A stretch of 48,843 bases of DNA, from the NCBI GenBank assembly GCA_023259035.1, contig JAHFRA010000021.1:1-48843 (forward strand), written 5' to 3'. Below are positions 1-9,383 of this stretch, piece by piece; positions within the stretch are counted from its first letter, which is position 1, and each line of letters begins with the position of its first letter. This stretch comes from Gallionella sp. (GTDB taxonomy: Bacteria; Pseudomonadota; Gammaproteobacteria; Burkholderiales; Gallionellaceae). The notes beneath the pieces were generated by a model. It did not search any database and was not told the DNA's origin. It saw only the letters and a list, made by a program, of their open reading frames with translations. The translations under genes were made by a program, and so were the position numbers.

Positions 1-185
1 GATCATCGCACGCAAAATTGCCCGAGCCGCTTGGTCTATCCATCATTACAAGTCAGTCTTTAATCCGGAAAGGATTACAAAAAATGCTTGACGAAAATCA
101 TAGAATCTCAGGGCGAACGGAAATTTTTCTTAAGTGAACCGCATTGGGCCTGCCCCTGATAACTGCTTGCAGGAGAACGTTAGCC

Positions 186-1628
186 ATGACGCCACAAATC
201 TCCGAAAACGCATCGTCCCAAGCCGCCACTCTGGCGCGAATTGAATCCATCTTCGCACGGCAACGGGAAGCTTATGCCCAATCCCCGATGCCAACTCTGG
301 AAGAGCGCAGACGGCATCTCTTAATCCTCAGGGCATTGCTGCTCGAACACAAGGATGCGATTGCCGTAGCCATCAGCGCTGATTTCACGGCACATTCCGT
401 GGATGAAGCGCTGTTCGCCGAGGTCATGCCCAGCGTGCATCACATCGACTATACGTTGAAGCGCCTGCGCCGCTGGATGAAGCCGGGTTGCCGCAGCGTC
501 AGCCTGCATTTCCTGCCAGCCAGCGCCCGCGTGGTTTACCAGCCGTTGGGCGTGGTCGGCATCATCGTGCCGTTCAATTACCCGGTTAACCTGTCGATGG
601 TGCCGCTGGTGGCGGCGCTGGCGGCGGGCAACCGGGTGATGCTCAAGATGTCGGAGCACACGCCCAGGACTGCCGCGCTGGTCGAAGCAATGCTGCGCAA
701 AGGTTTTGCGGAGGACCACGTTGCGGTGGTAACCGGCGAGGCGGATGTTGCCGCCGCGTTTGCGAGACTCCCGTTCGACCATCTGCTGTTCACCGGCTCC
801 ACGCCGATCGGCAAGCGGGTGATGCGCGCGGCGGCGGAAAATCTGACGCCGGTCACACTGGAGCTGGGCGGCAAATCGCCCGCCATCATCGCCGACGACA
901 TTCCGCTGGAAGATATCATCGACCGGATATGTTTCGCGAAGTCGCTGAATGGCGGGCAGACCTGCGTGGCGCCGGATTACGTGCTGATCCCGCGCGGCAA
1001 GCTCGAAGATTTCATCCGCCTTTACAAGGCCGCGTTCAACAAGATGTATCCCACGATCGACGGCAATGCGGACTACACCAGCGTGATCAATGCGCGCGCC
1101 CATCAGTTGCTGCAGGATTGGCTGAAGGATGCCGCAGCGAAGGGGGCGCGGATAGAAAAGGTGAGCGACGAAACCGTCAGCGACGGGACCTTTCGCATGC
1201 CGCTGCATCTGGTGACGCAGGTGACGGACGAGATGACGATCATGCAGAAGGAATTGTTCGGCCCGATATTGCCGGTCGTGCCCTATGACAGCATCGAAGA
1301 AGCACTGGACTATGTGAACCGCCGCCCGCGCCCGTTATCGCTGTACCTGTTCACCTATGACCGGGCATTGCAGGAGCGTGTCACGATCCGCACGCATTCC
1401 GGCTCAATGTGCATCAACGAAGCACTGATCCAGGTTGGCGTGGATGACCTGCCTCTCGGCGGCATCGGCCAGTCCGGCATGGGCCAATACCACGGGCACG
1501 AGGGCTTCCTGACGATGTCCAAGGCAAAGCCGGTGATGCGCAAGGGCAGGCTGAATTCGATGAAGTTGATGTATCCGCCCTACGGCGGGATGATCCAGAA
1601 ATGGCTGATGAAATGGCTGATGCGCTGA
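186..1628 (+). CDS. Aldehyde dehydrogenase, coniferyl-aldehyde dehydrogenase type
   Basis: NAD(P)-dependent oxidation of an aldehyde to its acid, probably cytosolic. The 480-residue protein has the full ALDH core: PFNYP near residue 130 (Asn131 of the oxyanion hole), FTGST near 202 for the cofactor, ELGGKSP with general base Glu226, and GGQTC with nucleophile Cys260. The MPSVHHIDY/LKRLRRWMKP segment near 81-100 resembles the coniferyl-aldehyde (CalB-like) branch, so the substrate is probably an aromatic or medium-chain aldehyde; this is inferred. I chose ATG 186 because AGGAG lies 10 bases upstream; an in-frame TTG at 144 has no such site. A short palindrome (TAATCC-ggaaa-GGATTA, 61-77) lies upstream and could be an operator. 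No functional partner is adjacent. Confidence 0.88.
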   Translation: MTPQISENASSQAATLARIESIFARQREAYAQSPMPTLEERRRHLLILRALLLEHKDAIAVAISADFTAHSVDEALFAEVMPSVHHIDYTLKRLRRWMKPGCRSVSLHFLPASARVVYQPLGVVGIIVPFNYPVNLSMVPLVAALAAGNRVMLKMSEHTPRTAALVEAMLRKGFAEDHVAVVTGEADVAAAFARLPFDHLLFTGSTPIGKRVMRAAAENLTPVTLELGGKSPAIIADDIPLEDIIDRICFAKSLNGGQTCVAPDYVLIPRGKLEDFIRLYKAAFNKMYPTIDGNADYTSVINARAHQLLQDWLKDAAAKGARIEKVSDETVSDGTFRMPLHLVTQVTDEMTIMQKELFGPILPVVPYDSIEEALDYVNRRPRPLSLYLFTYDRALQERVTIRTHSGSMCINEALIQVGVDDLPLGGIGQSGMGQYHGHEGFLTMSKAKPVMRKGRLNSMKLMYPPYGGMIQKWLMKWLMR

Positions 1629-1713
1629 GCCAGCGCAAGTTGCCGGTTCCAATTTTTGGATTCAGCGTTAAACTCGAAGCTGCGCTTTAACGTTCTCAGC
1701 ATCGGAGGCAGTT

Positions 1714-1812
1714 GTGTTTGGTGTCATTCTTACTGTGGCCGTCACGCTGATGCAAGGCTACGTTTTCTGGCGTGCCGCTTCGGTGCCGTTTGTCGCGCAG
1801 CACATTTCGCGC
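1714..1812 (+). pseudogene. N-terminal remnant of a membrane protein, possibly a metallophosphoesterase
   Basis: A GTG preceded by a good ribosome site (GGAGG, 6 bases upstream) opens a frame of about 33 residues starting MFGVILTVAVTLMQ and containing VFWRAASVPF. This looks like the first membrane helix of a larger protein and resembles the N-termini of membrane-anchored metallophosphoesterases, from memory only. After about residue 33 the frame loses this character and runs into the 3' end of the convergent YebC-family gene. I read it as the stump of a deleted gene whose start signal survived. It could instead be a chance hydrophobic frame. Confidence 0.35.
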
Positions 1813-1855
1813 ATACGCCTGAACGTTTTTGTACCGAAATCGGATTGCTGCGCCG

Positions 1856-2560
1856 CTACCCCGCCAGCCCCACATAAACATTCTGCACATCATCATCCGC
1901 ATCAATCGCTTCCAGAAACGCTTCTACTTCTTCGCGCTCGGCATCATTGCCGAGCGTGACAGGATTCTTCGGGCGGTAGCCTAGCTGGGCGGAGATGACG
2001 GTGAAGCCTTGTGCTGGCAATGCGCGGCACACGGCATCCAGATCGGTGACGTCGGTGATAAAAAGAGTTGCGCCCTCGTCTGCCGGTTCAAAGTCCTGCG
2101 CGCCCGCTTCGATGGCGGCGACTTCCGCATCGGCTTCCTTGGAGTTCGGCGTGGCTTCGATCATGCCGACATAGTTGAAATCCCACGAGACGGAGCCTTC
2201 TGCGCCGAGCTGTCCTTTGCGGAACAGTACGCGCATGCTGGACATCGTGCGGTTGATGTTGTCGGACAGGCATTCGACGATCACCGGGACGCGGTGCGGC
2301 GCAAAACCTTCGTAGACGAGGCGTTCCAGATTCGCGCCCCCGTCGAGCAGGCCCGCGCCTTTCTTGATCGCGCGCTCCAGGGTTTCACGCGGCATCGAGG
2401 ATTTCTTGGCTTGCTCGACCACGAGGCGCAAGCGCGCGTTCGAGTCCGGATCGGCCCCACCCCGTGCGGCGATCGTGATTTCTTTGCACAGCTTGCCGAA
2501 AATTTTACCCTTGGCGTTCGCTGCGATTTCCTTGTGCCTTGCTTTCCACTGTGCGCCCAT
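1856..2560 (-). CDS. YebC/PmpR family protein, YeeN-like
   Basis: The 234-residue protein is of normal length for the YebC/TACO1 family, whose members bind DNA as transcription factors or act on ribosomes stalled in translation. It begins [11 protein letters not shown] rather than the MAGHSKW of classical YebC, which places it nearer the YeeN branch. Family hallmarks follow: [11 protein letters not shown] (18-28), [13 protein letters not shown] (32-44), the [17 protein letters not shown] segment, and an acidic C-terminus ([10 protein letters not shown]). It lies on the same strand as the 442-residue gene upstream, 61 bases away, and may be co-transcribed. Its actual target cannot be told from sequence. 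Confidence 0.85.
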   Translation of the reverse strand: MGAQWKARHKEIAANAKGKIFGKLCKEITIAARGGADPDSNARLRLVVEQAKKSSMPRETLERAIKKGAGLLDGGANLERLVYEGFAPHRVPVIVECLSDNINRTMSSMRVLFRKGQLGAEGSVSWDFNYVGMIEATPNSKEADAEVAAIEAGAQDFEPADEGATLFITDVTDLDAVCRALPAQGFTVISAQLGYRPKNPVTLGNDAEREEVEAFLEAIDADDDVQNVYVGLAG

Positions 2561-2621
2561 AGTTATTCTCTTGTTTGTTTATGCTAAAAATCTAGAGCGC
2601 GGACTGCTATCGCCCCTACCT

Positions 2622-3950
2622 TCAACCGTGAATCTGGTTGAGCTGCTTCGCGATGACATCGTGATCGAGCCACAGCACCGGTGCTGATGGATGGGAGGCT
2701 TCGATGAACATCAGCGGCCCGGTTCCTTCCAGCACCAGCGCGCTGAGGATGTCGGTCACCAGCGCCTTGCGATCCTTGTGCATCTGGGTGATTTCTTCCG
2801 AGGTGCCGATCATCAAGTCGGCCAGCGCTGCGGAGTTGTCCATCGGCCAGGCGGCGAAATTGCGGTAGGCCTGCATCACGCCGGTGGCGTTGTAGTCGTC
2901 GATCTTCTGCAACAGCGCTTCGAGTGACGCACCCTCCTGCAGCAGGTCGCGACAGGCCTGCCACTGCGCCTCGGCCCAGGCCGCGCCGCCTTCCTGCTTG
3001 AGCGCCTTCAATAACGGGAACAGCGATAGCTCGACGCCGACGAAGATGTCGGAGGAGTTGGTGCGGATCTCCGGGCAATTGAACACGGTGGCCTTGATGC
3101 CCTGCGCCCAGGCTTCCTGCGCGACGCGTTCGAGGCGCATCTTGGCGTAGCCCTGGGTGTAGTTGGTGTAGGTCTGCCACTGGTACTTGCCGTCGATGAG
3201 TATCCCGGTGCCGTGGTAGCCGTAGGCGGTGTAGCGCACCTGCCCGCCGGTCTTTTCCAGCCGCGCACGGATCGCCGCACTGCCTTCGATCAGGTACTGG
3301 AAGGTGTTGGCGGTGACCTCGTCGAAATTCATCAGGCACAGCTTGCCGATATCGCTGTCGAGCAGCGCGCGCGATGGCATGAAGCGTTCGCCGCGCCCCT
3401 TGTAGATGCGGTTGGCAATCGCCAGAAACACCTTGACCTTGGGGATGCCGCCCGCCATCGTGTGGGCGAAGAACACGTTGCTGCCGTCCGCGATCATGCC
3501 GTCCAGATCGGTCATCACTTTCGCGACCGAATCCCTGAAACGCTTGACGCCGACCGCGCGGCATTTCTCGATGTGTTGCCAGTCGAGCTTGTCGTCCCGC
3601 CAGCTCTTCAGCGTCATGCCGCCGAGCAGATCGGTCGGGGTGGGCTCGCCTGCGGGAGCATCCAGATCGAAACCGGCCATCAGCGGCACGTTAATGATGC
3701 GCCCGCCCAGATTGGCCTCGGCGGTGGACAGCTCCTCGTCGGTCAGCGCGCGCAGCGTGTTGTTCTCATCGCGCCGCCCGACGGTGATGCCGATGATCGT
3801 CATGCCCGCCTTGCGCGCCTCGTTCACCAGGCCGTTGGCATAGCCCCGGCCGAACAGTTCGCCGAACAGCACGAAGGTGTCGCCCTTGCGGAAAATGTTG
3901 TGCTGCGGAATTTCTCTTAGCGAGACTGGCAACGAAACTGGTGCGATCAT
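2622..3950 (-). CDS. Conserved protein, possibly FabMG-type enoyl-ACP reductase
   Basis: I do not recognise this 442-residue protein with certainty. Near its N-terminus a hydrophobic strand with glycines (FVLFGELFGRGYANGLVNEA, about 27-46) followed by GMTIIGITVGRRD looks like a dinucleotide-binding Rossmann start. Later it has FFAHTMAGGIPK near 160 and YTAYGYHGTGILI near 245. The size and glycine-rich start are reminiscent of the loosely defined FabMG group of enoyl-ACP reductases, but this rests on memory. It has no signal peptide and no membrane segment, so it is likely a cytosolic enzyme. It sits downstream of purD on the same strand after a 65-base gap and ahead of the YebC-family gene. 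Confidence 0.6.
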   Translation of the reverse strand: MIAPVSLPVSLREIPQHNIFRKGDTFVLFGELFGRGYANGLVNEARKAGMTIIGITVGRRDENNTLRALTDEELSTAEANLGGRIINVPLMAGFDLDAPAGEPTPTDLLGGMTLKSWRDDKLDWQHIEKCRAVGVKRFRDSVAKVMTDLDGMIADGSNVFFAHTMAGGIPKVKVFLAIANRIYKGRGERFMPSRALLDSDIGKLCLMNFDEVTANTFQYLIEGSAAIRARLEKTGGQVRYTAYGYHGTGILIDGKYQWQTYTNYTQGYAKMRLERVAQEAWAQGIKATVFNCPEIRTNSSDIFVGVELSLFPLLKALKQEGGAAWAEAQWQACRDLLQEGASLEALLQKIDDYNATGVMQAYRNFAAWPMDNSAALADLMIGTSEEITQMHKDRKALVTDILSALVLEGTGPLMFIEASHPSAPVLWLDHDVIAKQLNQIHG

Positions 3951-4015
3951 ATAAATGCTCTCAGATTGTTATTGATGTCATCCACTGCAACCGAACCACA
4001 TGTTTATATCAGGCG

Positions 4016-5326
4016 CTACTTCCTTTGCCCTAGTGCCCGCCAGCCGATGTCGCGCCTCATCTGGCAGCCATCGAAATGGATGGTGCCGGCGATTTCATAG
4101 GCGCGTTTCTGCGCCATCTTCACCATGTCGCCCAGCGCGGTAACGCACAGCACACGTCCGCCGTTGGTCACTACTTTGCCGTCCTGCATCGTCGTCCCGG
4201 CATGGAACACATGCGCGTCTTCCATTTGTTTCGCCAGTTGCGCAGGCAGCCCGGTGATGACATCGCCCTTGCGCGGCGTGTCGGGGTAATTCGCGGCGGC
4301 CAGCACCACGCCGAGCGCGGTGCGCCGATCCCACTCCGCTTCTACTTGGTCCAGCGTGCCGTCGATGGCGTGTTCGACGATTTCCGCGAAATCGCTTTTC
4401 AGGCGCAGCATGATCGGCTGGGTTTCCGGGTCGCCCATGCGGCAGTTAAATTCCAGCACTTTGATGCCGCCATCCGGTGAAATCATCAGCCCGGCATAGA
4501 GGAAGCCGGTGTAGGTGACGCCTTCTTTTTCCATGCCGCGCACCACCGGCTGGATCACCTCGCGCAGCACGCGCGCGTGCAATTCCGGGGTGACCACCGG
4601 CGCGGGCGAGTATGCGCCCATGCCGCCGGTGTTGGGGCCGGAGTCGCCGTCCAGCAGGCGTTTGTGATCCTGGCTGGTAGCCAGCGCCAGCACGTTCCTG
4701 CCGTCCACCATGACGATGAAGCTGGCTTCTTCGCCCGCGAGAAATTCTTCCACTACCACGCGCGGGACTTCTTTTTCAGAAAGGCCAGAGCGGGCATCGC
4801 CCAGCTTGTTATCGGACAGCATCATATCGATTGCGGCGAATGCTTCTTCCTTGTTCATCGCCACCACCACGCCCTTGCCTGCCGCCAATCCGTCCGCCTT
4901 GATAACGATCGGCGCGCCGTGCTTCTCGACATAAGCCTTGGCTGCTGGGATGTCGCTGAAGGTCTCGAAGAACGCGGTGGGAATGTTGTGGCGCGTCATG
5001 AAACGCTTGGCGAAATCCTTGGAGGATTCCAGTTGCGCGGCAGCCTTGGTCGGGCCGAATATTTTCAGCCCGGCGGCGCGGAACGCATCCACAATGCCCG
5101 CCGCCAGCGGCGCTTCCGGACCGACCACGGTCATGTAAATGTCTTCGCGCTGCACGAATCCGATCAGGTCGGGAATGGCGCTGAGAGCGACATTTTCCAC
5201 GCCGTCTTCCAGCGCGGTGCCCGCATTGCCCGGCGCGACATACACCTTCTGCACCTTGGCGCCCTGCGCCAGACGCCAGGCCAGCGCGTGCTCGCGACCG
5301 CCGGAACCGATGACCAAAATTTTCAT
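4016..5326 (-). CDS. purD: Phosphoribosylamine--glycine ligase
   Basis: Second step of purine synthesis: ATP-dependent joining of 5-phosphoribosylamine and glycine to give GAR. The 436 residues match family length. The start MKILVIGSGGREHALAWRL is the signature GARS N-domain, followed by VGPEAPLAAGI. The ATP-grasp part shows IVIKADGLAAGKGVVVA, VVVEEFLAGEEAS, SQDHKRLLDGDSGPNTGGMGAY and VLEFNCRMGDPETQP. It is the last gene of the dusB-fis-purH-purD run, separated from purH by 146 bases that hold a long hairpin-forming repeat. ATG 5326 is preceded on its strand by an AAGGT-type weak site. Confidence 0.96.
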   Translation of the reverse strand: MKILVIGSGGREHALAWRLAQGAKVQKVYVAPGNAGTALEDGVENVALSAIPDLIGFVQREDIYMTVVGPEAPLAAGIVDAFRAAGLKIFGPTKAAAQLESSKDFAKRFMTRHNIPTAFFETFSDIPAAKAYVEKHGAPIVIKADGLAAGKGVVVAMNKEEAFAAIDMMLSDNKLGDARSGLSEKEVPRVVVEEFLAGEEASFIVMVDGRNVLALATSQDHKRLLDGDSGPNTGGMGAYSPAPVVTPELHARVLREVIQPVVRGMEKEGVTYTGFLYAGLMISPDGGIKVLEFNCRMGDPETQPIMLRLKSDFAEIVEHAIDGTLDQVEAEWDRRTALGVVLAAANYPDTPRKGDVITGLPAQLAKQMEDAHVFHAGTTMQDGKVVTNGGRVLCVTALGDMVKMAQKRAYEIAGTIHFDGCQMRRDIGWRALGQRK

Positions 5327-5353
5327 AAGGTTTTACCTTTTCAATGAAGCACG

Positions 5354-5477
5354 ATTAGGCCGTCACGAGCGACGGCAGAACAAGGCGCGAAAGGGCGAGG
5401 AAGCGGAGTTTACGCATAGTAAATGAGCATTCCGAGCCCTTGAGCAACGCAGTTGTGCCGAGCGCAGTAGGCCTAAT
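5354..5477. repeat. Long imperfect-hairpin repeat between purH and purD
   Basis: A roughly 124-base element bounded by ATTAGGCC (5354) and GGCCTAAT (5470-5477) folds on itself. The arms AGGGCGAGGAAGCGG...GTTTAC and GTAAAT...GCATTCCGAGCCCT pair imperfectly around a GCATA tip. Its right end contains the stop codon of purH (TAG, complement of 5473-5475). It resembles dispersed REP-like elements known from Beta- and Gammaproteobacteria. Because it lies between two co-oriented purine genes it will be in their mRNA and may affect processing, stability or downstream expression; that role is inferred. Confidence 0.65.
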
Positions 5478-7038
5478 GACGGAAGTGGCGATAACCCGTA
5501 AACACCATCGCTAACCCATGCTCGTCCGCCGCCGCGATCACTTCCGCATCGCGCATCGAGCCGCCGGGCTGGATCACGGCTTTTGCACCCGCTTCTGCCA
5601 GCACGTCGATACCGTCGCGGAACGGGAAGAACGCGTCGGACGACACGACGGAATCTTTCAGGCTCAACCCGGCATTGTGTGCCTTGATCGAGGCGATGCG
5701 CGTGCTGTCCACGCGGCTCATCTGTCCCGCACCGACGCCCAGTGTCTGGCCGTTCTTGCAGAATACGATGGCGTTAGACTTCACGTATTTAGCCACGCGC
5801 CACGCGAACAGCAGGTCTTGCAGTTGTTCGTTGCTGGGTTGCGCCTTGCTGACCACTTTCAGTTGCGAGGCCTGCACGTTGAGCGCGTCCGGCGATTGCA
5901 CCAGCAGACCGCCGCTGACGCGCTTGAAGTCGAACTGGTTGTGCGCATTGGACAGCGGCACGGTGAGCACGCGCACGTTCTGCTTCGCCGCCGTGACCTT
6001 GAGCGCGGCCTCCGAGGCGGAAGGCGCGATGATCAGTTCGACGAACTGGTTGGCGGTGATCTGTGTCGCACTGTCGGCATCCAGCTCGCGGTTGAAGGCG
6101 ATGATGCCGCCGAATGCGGAAGTGGTGTCGGTGGCGTAGGCCAGCTTGTACGCATTCAACGCGCTGTCGGCAATCGCCACGCCGCACGGGTTGGCGTGTT
6201 TGACGATGACGCAGGCGGGCTGGTCGAAAGTCTTGACCAGTTCCCACGCGGCATCGGCGTCGCCGATGTTGTTGTAAGACAGCTCCTTGCCCTGCAATTG
6301 GGCATAGTCGGCAATGCCGCCCGGTACCGGAATGAGGTCGCGGTAGAACGCGGCGTTCTGGTGCGGGTTCTCGCCGTAGCGCATGTCCTGCACCTTGGCG
6401 AAGTTGAAATTGATCTGCGCCGGGAACGTGCTCTGCGTGCCATCCGCGTTGATCGCGGTGAGGTAGTTGCTGATCGCGGAATCGTAGGCGGCGGTGTGCG
6501 AAAAGGCTTTCTTCGCCAGGTCGAAACGCGTCGCATCGCTCACCGCGCCGCTGTTGGTCTGCATCTCGGCCAGCACGTCCGCATAGTCCGCCGGGTCGGT
6601 GACAATGGCGACATGCGCGTGGTTCTTCGCCGCCGCGCGCACCATCGTCGGGCCGCCGATGTCGATGTTCTCGATGGCGTCTTCCAGCGTGCAGCCCGGC
6701 TTGGCGACGGTTGCCGCGAACGGGTACAGGTTTACCACCACCAGATCAATGGTTGGGATACCGTGCTTTTCCAGCGTGGCGACATGCTCGGACAAATCGC
6801 GCCGCGCCAAAATGCCCGCATGGACTTTCGGTTGCAACGTTTTTACTCGGCCATCCAGCATCTCCGGGAAACCGGTGTAGTCCGCCACTTCGGTGACCGG
6901 GATGCCGTTGTCGGCGAACAGCTTGGCGGTGCCGCCGGTGGACAGAATTTTTACGCCGAGCTGATCCAATCCCTGCGCGAATTCGAGAACGCCGGACTTG
7001 TCCGACACGCTGATGAGTGCTTGCTTGATTGTTGCCAT
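5473..7038 (-). CDS. purH: Bifunctional AICAR transformylase / IMP cyclohydrolase
   Basis: Catalyses the last two steps of IMP synthesis: formylation of AICAR with 10-formyl-THF, then ring closure. At 521 residues it is full length (the E. coli protein is 529). The N-terminal MGS-like IMPCH domain begins with [16 protein letters not shown] and has [11 protein letters not shown] and [15 protein letters not shown]. The transformylase half shows [36 protein letters not shown] and the C-terminal [18 protein letters not shown] 7038 is the start because the homologous [11 protein letters not shown] begins there; the open frame upstream overlaps fis and has no family similarity. It lies 79 bases after fis, and its stop codon is inside the hairpin repeat. 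Confidence 0.96.
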   Translation of the reverse strand: MATIKQALISVSDKSGVLEFAQGLDQLGVKILSTGGTAKLFADNGIPVTEVADYTGFPEMLDGRVKTLQPKVHAGILARRDLSEHVATLEKHGIPTIDLVVVNLYPFAATVAKPGCTLEDAIENIDIGGPTMVRAAAKNHAHVAIVTDPADYADVLAEMQTNSGAVSDATRFDLAKKAFSHTAAYDSAISNYLTAINADGTQSTFPAQINFNFAKVQDMRYGENPHQNAAFYRDLIPVPGGIADYAQLQGKELSYNNIGDADAAWELVKTFDQPACVIVKHANPCGVAIADSALNAYKLAYATDTTSAFGGIIAFNRELDADSATQITANQFVELIIAPSASEAALKVTAAKQNVRVLTVPLSNAHNQFDFKRVSGGLLVQSPDALNVQASQLKVVSKAQPSNEQLQDLLFAWRVAKYVKSNAIVFCKNGQTLGVGAGQMSRVDSTRIASIKAHNAGLSLKDSVVSSDAFFPFRDGIDVLAEAGAKAVIQPGGSMRDAEVIAAADEHGLAMVFTGYRHFRH

Positions 7039-7117
7039 GATGGTTCCAAGGGAAAAATAAAATAGGATAGGGGCACGTGAAACTTTTGTTCCGGCACCGG
7101 CACGGCGTGCCGTGCTG

Positions 7118-7369
7118 TTACGCGACGCCGTGTTGCTGCATCTTCTTGCGCAACGTGTTGCGATTGATACCGAGCATCTCCGCCGCGCGGGTCTGGTTGC
7201 CGCCAACGTGTTCCAGCACCATTTCGAGCAGCGGTTTTTCGACACAGGCTATCACCATGTCATACATGTCGCAGCACGGTTCCTCGCCGTCGAGATCCTT
7301 GAAATATTCCTTGAGTGTCTTGCGCACGTAGCGCGCCATGTCATTTTCGTTTATCAGACAATCGCTCAT
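7118..7369 (-). CDS. fis: DNA-binding protein Fis
   Basis: Nucleoid-associated regulator that bends DNA and adjusts transcription of growth-related genes. The 83-residue protein carries the C-terminal Fis helix-turn-helix: [24 protein letters not shown] followed by [13 protein letters not shown], which is close to the canonical [17 protein letters not shown]. Its start codon overlaps the stop of dusB (ATGA), so the two are translationally coupled, as in many Proteobacteria. The N-terminus ([10 protein letters not shown]) differs from enterobacterial Fis, which is normal in this class. Confidence 0.95.
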   Translation of the reverse strand: MSDCLINENDMARYVRKTLKEYFKDLDGEEPCCDMYDMVIACVEKPLLEMVLEHVGGNQTRAAEMLGINRNTLRKKMQQHGVA

Positions 7370-8373
7370 GCCGCCAACCTTTCGCTGTATTGCATCTGTG
7401 TTCCACGCTGCGCTTGTTGCGCAAAAAAATCGTCCACTGCCGCCAATTGCCCGGCAGCGCTTTCCAGCTGGTTCATGTGATGGCGAAACTGCGCCGAGCC
7501 GGTCAGCCCTTTGGTGTACCAGGAGATGTGTTTGCGCGCCACGCGCAGCCCGTTGTGTTCGCCGTAGAAGTCGTACAGCTCCTGCACATGCCCCAGCAGC
7601 ACACGATGAATTTCGCCGCTTTCCGGCGCGGGCAGATGCGTGCCGGTCTTGAGGAAATATTCGATTTCGCGGAACAGCCACGGGCGGCCTTGTGCCGCGC
7701 GACCGATCATCACGGCGTCCGCGCCGGTGTATTCCAGCACGTAGCGGGCTTTTTCCGGCGTGGTGATATCGCCGTTGGCGATGATGGGGATGCTCACGCT
7801 GGCCTTGACCGCCGCGATGGTGTCGTATTCGGCATCGCCGGTGTAGGCGCAAGCGCGGGTGCGCCCGTGTATCGCCAGCGCCTGAATGCCGGATGCCTCG
7901 GCAATCCTGGCGATGCGTATCGCGTTGCGGTTGTGCTTGTCCCAGCCGGTGCGAATCTTCAGCGTGACCGGCACATTCACCGCGCCGACCACCGCTTCCA
8001 GCAATTGGGCGACCAGCGGTTCGTTTTGCAGCAACGCGGAACCCGCCATCACATTGCAGATTTTCTTTGCCGGGCAGCCCATGTTGATATCGATGATTTG
8101 CGCGCCGCGATCCACGTTATATTTGGCGGCTTGCGCCAGCATTTTCGCGTCGGCACCGACGATCTGCACCGAGATCGGATCGGCCTCGCCCTCATGGTTG
8201 GCGCGGCGCTTGGTCTTTTCCGAACCGTACAGCAGCGAATTGGACGCCACCATTTCGCTCACCGCCATGCCCGCGCCCATGCGCTTGCACAACATGCGGA
8301 ACGGGCGATCGGTTACCCCGGCCATGGGGGCAACGATGAGGTTATTCTTGAGTTGGTAGGTGCCGATGCGCAT
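7366..8373 (-). CDS. dusB: tRNA-dihydrouridine synthase B
   Basis: FMN- and NADPH-dependent reduction of uridine to dihydrouridine in tRNA. The 335-residue protein begins MRIGTYQLKNNLIVAPMAGVTDRPFR, typical of DusB. It has the MGCPAKKIC motif with the catalytic cysteine, the KIRTGWD and LAIHGRTRACAYTG segments, IIANGDI and MIGRAAQGRPWLF. I chose ATG 8373 because everything before it in the frame is unrelated. The stop overlaps the fis start by four bases. It is the first gene of the dusB-fis-purH-purD run and has a plausible promoter just upstream. Confidence 0.94.
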   Translation of the reverse strand: MRIGTYQLKNNLIVAPMAGVTDRPFRMLCKRMGAGMAVSEMVASNSLLYGSEKTKRRANHEGEADPISVQIVGADAKMLAQAAKYNVDRGAQIIDINMGCPAKKICNVMAGSALLQNEPLVAQLLEAVVGAVNVPVTLKIRTGWDKHNRNAIRIARIAEASGIQALAIHGRTRACAYTGDAEYDTIAAVKASVSIPIIANGDITTPEKARYVLEYTGADAVMIGRAAQGRPWLFREIEYFLKTGTHLPAPESGEIHRVLLGHVQELYDFYGEHNGLRVARKHISWYTKGLTGSAQFRHHMNQLESAAGQLAAVDDFFAQQAQRGTQMQYSERLAA

Positions 8374-8397
8374 GACGGTTCTTCGCGAGGGGCCGCA

Positions 8398-8426
8398 ATT
8401 ATAAATGAAACTTGATGCCATGTTAT
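8398..8426 (-). promoter_or_regulatory. Candidate sigma-70 promoter of dusB-fis-purHD
   Basis: On the minus strand a perfect -10 box TATAAT (complement of 8398-8403) lies 17 bases from ATAACA (complement of 8421-8426), which matches the -35 consensus at four of six positions. Transcription would start only about 15-20 bases before the dusB ATG. No other match of this quality was seen in the gap to dsbC. Confidence 0.45.
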
Positions 8427-8650
8427 GATTGCCGCCATGATTTTTTGAGATTGCGATTGCCGGTACTGACTGATGGAAGCCGGTGTGGTCGCCATGCCCA
8501 GAAACAGTGGGTTGCAGGCGGTATACGGCGGAAACGCAAGGAAGGCATTTGCATTGCCGTGCGCAATCCGGGCCTGAATGTCGCCAATCGCATAACACCG
8601 ATAAACTTTACCGATACAACACGTTTTCAATCAACCAAAGAGAAATACTC

Positions 8651-9373
8651 ATGAAAAAATTTCCTGCTCCATGCTTACAGAAGTGGCTTGCCCTGTTTTT
8701 ATTTGCATTGTTGTCTTCCGCACAAGCCGGAGAAAACGAAATCCGCCTGTCGTTACAAAGCAAATTTCCCGAGATGGGCAATATTGAGCATATTGTCAAA
8801 ACCTCTTATGCGGGGCTTTATGAAATCCTGATCGGCGATCAATTGTTATATACCGACGAGCAGGGACAGTATCTGTTCGACGGCAACGTGATTGAGGTAA
8901 AAAGCCGCAACAATCTCTCCGAACAACGCCGCCAGCAGTTATTCGCTATCGATTTTGACAAGCTGCCGCTCGATCTGGCAGTGAAGAAAGTAAAGGGCAA
9001 CGGCAAACGCAAGATGGCTTATTTCACCGATCCGAATTGCGGCTATTGCAAAAAACTGGAAAAAGAATTAGCCAAGGTTTCCGATGTTACGCTGTACCTG
9101 TTTTTATACCCGATATTCCAGGGTTCGGATGAGATTGTGCGCAATGTGCACTGCGCGCAGGATCCGGTCAAGGCGTGGGACGATTTGATGCTGAACGGTA
9201 TTGCGCCAGCCAGTGCCTCCTGCAAGACCTCTACCGAAAAAGTGTTGGCATTGGGGAAAAAGCAGCATGTTAACGGCACCCCCAATCTGATTTTTGGCAA
9301 CGGAATGCAGGCTCCGGGATATCTCCCTGCGGAAGAGCTGGAAAAGCACCTTAATGGGGTCAGTAAAAAATAG
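8651..9373 (+). CDS. dsbC: Periplasmic thiol:disulfide interchange protein DsbC
   Basis: Disulfide isomerase that reshuffles wrong disulfides in exported proteins and is kept reduced by DsbD. The 240-residue precursor has a classic signal peptide (lysines, then LALFLFALLSSAQA, cleavage after residue 26-27). A DsbC-type dimerisation domain follows (about 28-85), and a thioredoxin-like domain has the active site CGYC at 130-133 (DPNCGYCKKLE). The GTPNLIFGNG segment supplies the cis-proline (TP). ATG 8651 gives the signal peptide directly; the longer open frame upstream has no recognisable content. The 277 bases between the dusB and dsbC starts hold nothing else I can identify beyond the dusB promoter. 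Confidence 0.93.
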   Translation: MKKFPAPCLQKWLALFLFALLSSAQAGENEIRLSLQSKFPEMGNIEHIVKTSYAGLYEILIGDQLLYTDEQGQYLFDGNVIEVKSRNNLSEQRRQQLFAIDFDKLPLDLAVKKVKGNGKRKMAYFTDPNCGYCKKLEKELAKVSDVTLYLFLYPIFQGSDEIVRNVHCAQDPVKAWDDLMLNGIAPASASCKTSTEKVLALGKKQHVNGTPNLIFGNGMQAPGYLPAEELEKHLNGVSKK

Positions 9374-9383
9374 TTGCGGTTCT

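Noticed and set aside
5518..7065. A 515-codon plus-strand frame opposite purH
   Set aside because: Rich in Arg/His/Gly as typical of antisense translation; purH on the other strand is full length and conserved.
7039..7245. N-terminal extension of purH
   Set aside because: The extra residues overlap fis in another frame and do not resemble Pur[12 protein letters not shown] at 7038 is the family start.
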